From contig NZ_JAJAVB010000004.1 of the NCBI RefSeq assembly GCF_020615385.1, forward strand, positions 119,706 through 183,705: DNA of 64,000 nucleotides. Direction: 5' to 3'. Made by a program: the position numbers and the translations under genes. This stretch comes from Jiella soli. Lineage in GTDB: Bacteria > Pseudomonadota > Alphaproteobacteria > Rhizobiales > Rhizobiaceae. The notes below the pieces were generated by a model that had not been told where the DNA came from, made no database searches, and saw only the letters and a program-made list of their open reading frames with translations. Shown here one piece after another: positions 55,570 through 64,000 of this stretch. Position 1 is the first letter of the stretch. Each line of letters starts with the position of its first letter.

Positions 55570-55904
55570 GCAGGCAGGGCGCTCTGCCGGGCGTGGTCGT
55601 GCGCCGATCCGTCCAGAGCCGGCGGTTTGTTTCCCGCCGCGAACGGCATTACTGTCCCCGGCAAATCAGTGCGGATCCGGCGGAGGCGGCTGCCGTCTTT
55701 GCGCAGGTGGGACAGCGCGGGAGGGCTGCGGAAGACACCGCCCAATGCGTCGTGACCGCGGCGCATCGCGAAACCTGTCTCGCTGACGTTTCCGGGGGCC
55801 GTCGGCGGGTCCGGATGGTTGATCGATTGTTAACGGCCTGCGCCTATGATCGCCGGAAGGGCATTCGAGGCAGAGCATTGCGCGAACGGAAAGAGGACGG
55901 TTGC
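55570..55904. other. Gap between rlmH and envC
   Basis: About 335 bases. The envC frame is open throughout on the plus strand but the translated sequence is Arg-rich and unlike a signal peptide. A GTTGATCGATTGTTAACG stretch near 55817-55834, just before TATGAT (55844-55849), is AT-rich and may hold an envC promoter. No RNA or repeat is seen. Confidence 0.45.
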
Positions 55905-57710
55905 GTGAAGAGCCGGTGGTGCGGCGTGGTCGCCGCCGCCGCGCTTGTGGCCGCCATCGCCTGGCCGGCCGGTGCCTCGCCGGGTACGCAGTCCGACAAG
56001 GGACCGAGGCCGGCCTCCGAACCGGCCGGTGGCGACAAGACCGGGCCGCAGCAGCAGACGGATCCGATCGAGGTCGGGGCACTGAATCCGGCGGATGCTG
56101 CGTCTAGCCTTCTGGAGCGCGAGCGCGCGAAGACGGCAGCCGATCTCGCCCGCGTCGCCTCCGGCATCGAGCTGTCGAAGGATAAGATCAGCGCCCTTGA
56201 TGCGGAAATCGCCGCTCTGGCAGCCGATCGGGCGCAACTCGACGCCGCGCTGGTCGACGCGGCGGACAAACAGAAGACGGTCAGCCGTGAGCTAGCCGCG
56301 ACCGAGCGCCGCATCGACGACCTGTCGGTCAAGGAAGCCGGTATCAAGACCTCGCTCGGCAAGCGGCGCGGCGTCCTGATGGAAGTGCTGGCGGCGCTGG
56401 AGCGGATGGGGCGAACACCGCCCCCGGCGCTTCTCGTCAAGCCGCGCGATGCGCTAGGTTCGGTGCGCAGCGCCATCCTCCTGGGGGCCGTCATACCGAG
56501 GCTGCGCAGGGAGACCGAGGTGCTGCTCGCCGATCTGGAGCAACTGGCCAGCGTCAAGAAGTCCATCCTTCAGGAAAAGACCAATTTTGCTGAGCAGCTG
56601 ACGCGGCATCGCGAGGAAGAAGCCCGCCTGTCCCGCCTGTTTGCGGAAAAGCAGCGGCTGGAAGCCGAAAGCCGCGACAGGCGCGCGGCCGAAGCGGCGC
56701 ATGCCTCCGAACTGGCGGCGCGCGCCGACGATCTTCAGGACCTCATCTCCAGCCTGCAGTCGGACCTCGACGCGGCGCGGGAGAAGGAGGAGGCGGCGCG
56801 CAAGCTGGCCGAAGAGCGCAGGCTGGCCGAAGAAAGGCGCCGGGCGGAGGAGGAGAAGCGCCTCGCGGCCGAGCGTGCCGCCGCTGCGGAAAAGCTCGCC
56901 AAGCTGCGCGAGGACGAACGGCGCGCACACGAGCCAGACCAGGATGAGCAACAACTCGCCGAAGCGCGCCCGGCGGAGGCGGCGGCAGGCGAGGGCACCG
57001 GCTCACGGGTGCTGCCAGGACAAACTGCCGCATCCCCCGCCGAGACGGAGGCGGAGACCGAAGAGGCCGGGAGCGCTGCAGCCGCACCGTCCGAGCCCGC
57101 GGCTCCGACCGCCGATGGATCTGAAGAGCCTGAGGGTGAGAGCGATGCGGAGGATGTGCGCGTGGCCTCGCTGGAGCCGAGCGCGGCGCCTGCGCCGGTC
57201 CAGCAAACCTATGATATTGCGTCACTTCGCCGTGAAACTGCCCAGCTCGCGCCAGCCGCCCCATTTTCGACACTCAAAGCATCATTGTCGAAGCCCGTGG
57301 CGGGTAAGCAGATCATAGGATTCGGCGAGAGAGACGATATCGGGCGCGAGACGACCGGTGAATCCTTCGCGACGCGTCCCGGCGACGTCGTGACCGCGCC
57401 GGCGGACGCAAGGGTCCTGTATTCGGGACCGTTTCGCTCCTACGGACAAGTCTTGATCCTGGATGCGGGCGACGGCTATCATGTCGTTCTTGCGGGCATG
57501 GAACGCATCGATGTCGAAAGTGGCCAATTCGTATCGGCAGGTGAACCGGTCGCACTGATGGGAGCCCGGCGAATCGCCAGCGTGCAGATGGCAGAGTTTG
57601 GGGCAACCAAACCCGCACTGTACGTCGAGTTTCGCAAGGACGGAAAACCGGTCGATCCGTCACCCTGGTGGATGGACGAACCCTCTGGAAGGACGAGGAA
57701 TGATTCGTAA
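55905..57710 (+). CDS. EnvC-like murein hydrolase activator (degenerate LytM)
   Basis: A 601-aa periplasmic protein. A signal peptide from the GTG at 55905 (MKSRWCGVVAAAALVAAIAW) is followed by a long coiled coil (about residues 65-330, including REKEEAARKLAEERRLAEER), an acidic Pro/Ala linker, and a C-terminal M23/LytM domain. The LytM zinc ligands (HxxxD and HxH) are missing: only one His remains in GDGYHVVLAGM. That is the state in EnvC, which activates amidases at the septum instead of cutting peptidoglycan. GAGGA lies 7 bases before the GTG. The stop overlaps ctpA by 11 bases. Confidence 0.88.
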   Translation: MKSRWCGVVAAAALVAAIAWPAGASPGTQSDKGPRPASEPAGGDKTGPQQQTDPIEVGALNPADAASSLLERERAKTAADLARVASGIELSKDKISALDAEIAALAADRAQLDAALVDAADKQKTVSRELAATERRIDDLSVKEAGIKTSLGKRRGVLMEVLAALERMGRTPPPALLVKPRDALGSVRSAILLGAVIPRLRRETEVLLADLEQLASVKKSILQEKTNFAEQLTRHREEEARLSRLFAEKQRLEAESRDRRAAEAAHASELAARADDLQDLISSLQSDLDAAREKEEAARKLAEERRLAEERRRAEEEKRLAAERAAAAEKLAKLREDERRAHEPDQDEQQLAEARPAEAAAGEGTGSRVLPGQTAASPAETEAETEEAGSAAAAPSEPAAPTADGSEEPEGESDAEDVRVASLEPSAAPAPVQQTYDIASLRRETAQLAPAAPFSTLKASLSKPVAGKQIIGFGERDDIGRETTGESFATRPGDVVTAPADARVLYSGPFRSYGQVLILDAGDGYHVVLAGMERIDVESGQFVSAGEPVALMGARRIASVQMAEFGATKPALYVEFRKDGKPVDPSPWWMDEPSGRTRNDS

Positions 57711-59043
57711 GCTTTCGATACTCTTCGCCGGGGCGCTGATGGGGGCGACGGCGATGACCGTTGTCAGCCAGAACCCGGGCGTAGCCAATGCGGCGGGGTC
57801 CGACACCTATCGTCAGCTTGCGATCTTCGGCGACGTCTTCGAGCGCGTGCGGGCCCAGTATGTGGACAAGCCCGACGATCAGAAGCTGGTCGAGACAGCG
57901 ATCAACGGAATGCTGACCTCGCTCGACCCGCATTCCAGCTACATGAACGCCAAGGAAGCGGCCGAGATGCGCACCGAGACGCGCGGCCAGTTCGGCGGGC
58001 TCGGCATCGAAGTCACCATGCAGGACGAGCTGGTCAAGGTGGTCTCGCCCTTCGAGGGAACGCCCGCCGACAAGGCCGGCATTCTCGCGGGCGACCTGAT
58101 CGCCGAGATCGACGGCGAGCAGGTGCGCGGCCTCACCCTTGGCCAGGCTGTCGACAAGATGAAGGGCGACATCGGCTCCAAGGTGACGCTGACGCTCGTG
58201 CGCGAGGGCGCCAAGAAGCCGATCCGCGTCACGCTGACCCGCGACGAGATCAAGGTGCCGTCGGTGCGCCACTCCGTCGAGGGCGATGTCGGCTATATCA
58301 AGCTGCTGAAGTTCAACGAGCAGACCACTGTCGGGATGGAAGAGGCGATCGCCGACATCAAGGCGAAGGTCGGCGAGGACAAGCTGAAGGGCTACATCCT
58401 CGATCTGCGCCGCAATCCGGGCGGTCTTCTCGACGAGGCGGTGTCGGTCTCCGACGCTTTCCTGGACAATGGCGAGATCGTCTCTACCCGCGGCCGCAAC
58501 GCCGACGAGACGCGCCGCTACAACGCCCGCTCGGGCGACGATATCGACGGCAAGCCGCTGGTCGTGCTGGTCAATGGTGGATCCGCCTCGGCCTCGGAGA
58601 TCGTCGCCGGAGCGCTGCAGGACCAGCGCCGCGCGACCATCGTCGGCACGCGCTCCTTCGGCAAGGGATCGGTGCAGACGATCATCCCGCTCGGCCAGAA
58701 CGGCGCGTTGCGTTTGACCACGGCGCTCTACTACACGCCGTCCGGCCGCTCGATCCAGGGCCACGGCATCGATCCGGACATCACGGTCCAGCAGCCGCTC
58801 CCGGACGACATCAAGAAGCAGATGGGCCTCGACTCCACCGAGGAACTGGTGCGCGGCGAGTCCTCCCTGCGCGGTCACATCCAGGGCGTCGACGAGACCG
58901 ACGAGGGCTCCGGTTCGCTCGACTACGTGCCGCCGGAGAAGAAGGACGATCTGCAGATGCAGTACGGGATCGACCTCCTGAACGGCGTCAAGACCAACGC
59001 CATGTTCCCGCCGAAGCGCGAGGCGAACAACGCCGCCAACTGA
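57700..59043 (+). CDS. ctpA: Carboxy-terminal processing protease (S41 family)
   Basis: A 447-aa periplasmic serine protease. A signal peptide/anchor (MIRKLSILFAGALMGATAMT), then the N-terminal helical region LDPHSSYMNAKEAAEMRTET, a PDZ domain (GIEVTMQDELVKVVSPFEGT to KGDIGSKVTLTLV) and the S41 core with catalytic Ser in VLVNGGSASASEIVAGALQD and Lys in GTRSFGKGSVQTI. CtpA trims lipoproteins and regulators of cell-wall hydrolases, which fits its coupling to the EnvC-like gene. A perfect terminator follows. Confidence 0.95.
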   Translation: MIRKLSILFAGALMGATAMTVVSQNPGVANAAGSDTYRQLAIFGDVFERVRAQYVDKPDDQKLVETAINGMLTSLDPHSSYMNAKEAAEMRTETRGQFGGLGIEVTMQDELVKVVSPFEGTPADKAGILAGDLIAEIDGEQVRGLTLGQAVDKMKGDIGSKVTLTLVREGAKKPIRVTLTRDEIKVPSVRHSVEGDVGYIKLLKFNEQTTVGMEEAIADIKAKVGEDKLKGYILDLRRNPGGLLDEAVSVSDAFLDNGEIVSTRGRNADETRRYNARSGDDIDGKPLVVLVNGGSASASEIVAGALQDQRRATIVGTRSFGKGSVQTIIPLGQNGALRLTTALYYTPSGRSIQGHGIDPDITVQQPLPDDIKKQMGLDSTEELVRGESSLRGHIQGVDETDEGSGSLDYVPPEKKDDLQMQYGIDLLNGVKTNAMFPPKREANNAAN

Positions 59044-59073
59044 TCGATCGCGATCGACAAACGGTCACGAAAA

Positions 59074-59110
59074 GCGAAGGCCCGGACATCGACGATGTCC
59101 GGGCCTTTTC
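59074..59110 (+). terminator. Terminator after ctpA
   Basis: Perfect 14-base stem AAGGCCCGGACATC (59077-59090) / GATGTCCGGGCCTT (59094-59107) with a 3-base loop, running into TTTTC. One of the strongest terminators in the window, so yibQ downstream probably has its own promoter or depends on readthrough. Confidence 0.9.
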
Positions 59111-59314
59111 GCGTCCGGGCAGGGCGGGTGCTCCGAGGCGGGACGCGAGGCCTGCGAGGCCCGCTCCAGCTTGACCGGCTAGTGGGTAGATCATCACCGA
59201 AGTTCGCGGGCGCCCGGGCCGCATCGTCGAACCTCGGCCAGATCGTGGTGCTCTCGCAGGGTTCGGGCGGAAGGACTGCGGGACATCCTTCCGAAGCCTG
59301 TTGAGGGACGGAGC

Positions 59315-60481
59315 ATGGACGGCGAACTCTATCGGCCCCTCGGCATGACGTCCGGAGCCCGCCAGAAGCGACGAGCCGCGCCCCTGGCCGATTCCTGGCG
59401 CCTAGTCGGTGTTGCAGGTCTTGTCGCTGCTGCGTCGCTCTGGGCCGCGCTCGCCGGGCAGCCTGCGCGCCGCGTCGTCGACCAGCTGGCGCCTCGGTCG
59501 GCTCCCACCGCCTCGAACCCGACGTCCACCGCCACCACCGTGCCGGACTCCAAAGTCGCGCAGTCCAGGCTTCCCCCCGTAACGCGAACTGGCGGACCGA
59601 CGATCATCGGGCCGAGCAGTCCCTCGGGACCCGTGACCTTCCGCGTCGAGGACGCGGTCTCGCTGCGCCAGGCTCCGTCCATGGCGCATATGCCGGATCC
59701 AGGCCTCCTCGAAGACACCGAGTTCGGCCAGCTCCCGGTGCGCGGCGCCGACGGCCGTCGTCCGTTCGACGTCTATGCCGGTACCTGGAGCGGCAAGCCG
59801 GCGACGCGGATTGCAATTATCGTCGGCGGCATCGGAATCAGCCAGACCTCCAGCATGGCCGCAGTCGACACGCTGCCGCGCGGCGTCACGCTGGCGTTTG
59901 CGCCGACCGGCAACAGCCTGGACCGGTGGATGCAGGCCGCCCGGCGCGGCGGACACGAACTGCTCTTGCAGGCGCCGCTCGAGCCGATCGGCTATCCGCA
60001 GGTCGATCCCGGTGCCGACACGCTGACCGTGAAAGCGGCGTCCGAGAACGATTTCGCCGCGCTCTATGCCGCGATGGGCCGCATCACCAACTATGTCGGC
60101 GTCATGAATTATATGGGCGGCCGCTTCACCGCAGACCCGGCCGCAATGCAGCCGCTGATCTCCGAGCTCGGGCGCCGCGGCCTGATGTATCTCGACGACG
60201 CCTCCTCCTCCCGCTCCGTGGCGAAGGACACGGCGGCGCTGGAGAAGGTGCCATATGCCGGCGCGAATGTCCTTCTCGATGCCGCGCAGGATCCGAACGA
60301 GATCAAGAAGCAGCTCGACGTCCTCGAGCGCGTCGCCCGAGGCCAGGGCCAGGCGATCGGCGTCGCATCGGCCTTCGAGGGTTCGATCAGGACGATCGCC
60401 GCGTGGATTCCGGAGGCGGAGAAGCGCGGAATCGAGATCGTGCCGGTCACGGCCCTCGCCAGCGATCCGGAGGACCGGTAA
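59315..60481 (+). CDS. Divergent polysaccharide deacetylase family protein (YibQ-like)
   Basis: A 388-aa protein with one N-terminal membrane helix (VGVAGLVAAASLWAALAG, near residues 31-48), a disordered Ser/Thr/Pro stretch and a C-terminal divergent NodB-fold domain starting RIAIIVGGIGISQTSSMAAV, with LPRGVTLAFAPTGNSLDRWM and GHELLLQAPLEPIGYPQVDP. The metal-binding Asp-His-His triad of active deacetylases is only partly visible, so catalysis is doubtful. Homologues follow envC-ctpA in Rhizobiales, ahead of rppH, pointing to a cell-envelope role. GAGGG precedes the ATG. Here rppH is not next. Confidence 0.85.
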   Translation: MDGELYRPLGMTSGARQKRRAAPLADSWRLVGVAGLVAAASLWAALAGQPARRVVDQLAPRSAPTASNPTSTATTVPDSKVAQSRLPPVTRTGGPTIIGPSSPSGPVTFRVEDAVSLRQAPSMAHMPDPGLLEDTEFGQLPVRGADGRRPFDVYAGTWSGKPATRIAIIVGGIGISQTSSMAAVDTLPRGVTLAFAPTGNSLDRWMQAARRGGHELLLQAPLEPIGYPQVDPGADTLTVKAASENDFAALYAAMGRITNYVGVMNYMGGRFTADPAAMQPLISELGRRGLMYLDDASSSRSVAKDTAALEKVPYAGANVLLDAAQDPNEIKKQLDVLERVARGQGQAIGVASAFEGSIRTIAAWIPEAEKRGIEIVPVTALASDPEDR

Positions 60482-60887
60482 CGATTAGGGCCGGCTCTAA
60501 GAGCGCTCTCCAGCTCCGGCGGCGCCGGTCTGCGCGGCGAAAAACCGCCGAACCTCGGATTTCTCGCGGAAATCACCCGCCACCGATGTTGACGCCGGGT
60601 TGACCCGACTTCGGGAAACCATTAAGTAGCGCGTCAACAGAGCCGATGTGAGGCCGACTCGTTCCGTTGACGCCGCGTCCGGGACATAAAGCGCTTCAAA
60701 CAAGGCTTCGTTCAACGAGACGACACATCTCTGGCGCACGACCGCATATGTGGTCCTCTGCTTCTCGCCGGGCAGTCCGCTAGTCAAGCGGATCGATGCC
60801 CGGTTTCGCGCATGGCGGGTTCCGCCGATGTGCGATTTGTGGCGTTTCGTTACGAACCTGGGATTGGAAAGTAGAGGAAAGGTTGGA
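60482..60887 (+). promoter_or_regulatory. Leader and promoter region of the str operon
   Basis: About 400 non-coding bases before rpsL. A plausible promoter is TTGACC (60600-60605), 16 bases, TTAAGT (60622-60627). The remaining 260 bases would form a long rpsL leader, as is usual for this operon when it has its own promoter. I found neither an rppH fragment nor the end of rpoC in any frame. Confidence 0.5.
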
Positions 60888-61259
60888 ATGCCGACCATCA
60901 ACCAGCTGATCCGGAAGCCGCGCATTCGTCCGACGGAGCGCAACACGGTTCCGGCGCTCGAGGCAAATCCGCAGAAGCGCGGCGTTTGCACGCGCGTCTA
61001 CACGACCACGCCGAAGAAGCCGAACTCGGCGCTTCGTAAGGTCGCAAAGGTCCGTCTCGTCAACGGGTACGAAGTCATCGGTTACATCCCGGGCGAGGGG
61101 CATAACCTTCAGGAGCACTCCGTGGTGATGATCCGCGGCGGGCGCGTGAAGGACCTTCCCGGTGTGCGTTACCACATCATCCGCGGCGTGCTCGATACGC
61201 AGGGCGTCAAGAACCGCAAGCAGCGCCGGTCCAAGTACGGCGCCAAGCGTCCGAAGTAA
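60888..61259 (+). CDS. rpsL: 30S ribosomal protein S12
   Basis: A 123-aa decoding-centre protein. [39 protein letters not shown] and [16 protein letters not shown] are standard. Lys43 (in TPKKPNS) and Lys88 (RVKDLPG), the positions whose mutation gives streptomycin resistance, are wild type. AGAGGAAAGG lies before the ATG. First gene of rpsL-rpsG-fusA-tuf. Confidence 0.98.
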   Translation: MPTINQLIRKPRIRPTERNTVPALEANPQKRGVCTRVYTTTPKKPNSALRKVAKVRLVNGYEVIGYIPGEGHNLQEHSVVMIRGGRVKDLPGVRYHIIRGVLDTQGVKNRKQRRSKYGAKRPK

Positions 61260-61276
61260 GCCCGCCGACCAGTTGA

Positions 61277-61759
<483 letters not shown>

Positions 61760-61789
61760 TTCAAGCTTCCGTCCGAAAGGCGACGCCCC

Positions 61790-63880
<2,091 letters not shown>

Positions 63881-63945
63881 CCGGTTCGGGCATCGACAAG
63901 AAGATCAGGCTCTTCGAGGGCCGAAGAAGATAACGGAGTGGCATC

Positions 63946-64000
63946 ATGGCCAAGGGTAAATTCGAGCGCAACAAGCCGCATGTGAACATCGGCACGATCG
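63946..64000 (+). CDS. tuf: Elongation factor Tu, N-terminal fragment (cut by window end)
   Basis: The last 55 bases encode MAKGKFERNKPHVNIGTI, the invariant beginning of EF-Tu just before its P-loop. CGGAGTGG precedes the ATG. Last visible gene of the str operon, 65 bases after fusA. Confidence 0.95.
   Translation, partial: MAKGKFERNKPHVNIGTI

Overview
The window is high-GC, densely packed chromosomal DNA. Gene content and order fit an alphaproteobacterium of the order Hyphomicrobiales (Rhizobiales). The strongest markers are the che operon order mcp-STAS-cheY1-cheA-cheW-cheR-cheB-cheY2-cheD-cheT, the obgE-proB-proA-nadD-rsfS-rlmH-envC-ctpA-yibQ run, the Omp25/31-type barrel protein and the VtlR-like LysR regulator beside a DUF1127 gene. 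I am confident at order level. A family such as Aurantimonadaceae is only a guess. I recognised no tRNA, rRNA, CRISPR array, prophage or insertion sequence.

Layout. 0-8 kb: housekeeping genes (end of an alpha/beta hydrolase, pgsA, uvrC, an outer-membrane barrel, a GST, rlmJ, an old-yellow-enzyme reductase). 7.8-11.1 kb: a His-rich YqjI-like PadR regulator with a palindromic operator, a formate-dehydrogenase-like molybdopterin oxidoreductase, and the decayed remains of a DUF433 gene. 11.2-18.4 kb: purN-purM, a vapBC toxin-antitoxin pair with a clear promoter/operator, dinB-like, a DbpA-like RNA helicase, a LigE-like GST, ndk and a membrane-anchored CBS protein. 18.7-21.5 kb: an opgH-type glucan synthase overlapping an FkbM methyltransferase. 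21.5-26.2 kb: a GTP cyclohydrolase II gene divergent from a four-gene operon (zinc-less medium-chain dehydrogenase, active-site-degenerate 6-pyruvoyltetrahydropterin-synthase homologue, GT4 glycosyltransferase, SAM methyltransferase). This looks like an uncharacterised pathway for a tailored pteridine or pyrimidine compound and is the best candidate for a new system here. 26.2-31 kb: cytochrome b561, the modE-modA-modB-modC molybdate uptake operon with a perfect Mo-box, and ribokinase.

31.4-43.5 kb: a complete chemotaxis operon ending in a terminator, then a convergent cheW/soluble PAS-PAS chemoreceptor pair. Both receptors end in a WE(E/D)F tail suited to CheR/CheB tethering. The last gene of the operon is a cheT-like gene with a CheZ-like D-x-T-x-Q motif. 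43.6-48 kb: a DUF1127 gene with a structured 3' region, a divergent VtlR-like LysR gene with a T-N11-A box, a SleB-type cell-wall hydrolase lipoprotein, a DUF421 membrane protein, and a dienelactone hydrolase. 48-60.5 kb: rplU-rpmA, an acetyltransferase, a DUF3833-like protein, then obgE-proBA-nadD-rsfS-rlmH-envC-ctpA-yibQ (translation, proline, NAD and cell-separation genes). 60.9-64 kb: the str operon rpsL-rpsG-fusA-tuf, with tuf cut by the window end.

The genes mostly form short, translationally coupled operons (many ATGA/GTGA/TAATG overlaps) separated by GC-rich hairpin terminators. Most of the very long open frames opposite known genes are by-products of high GC.
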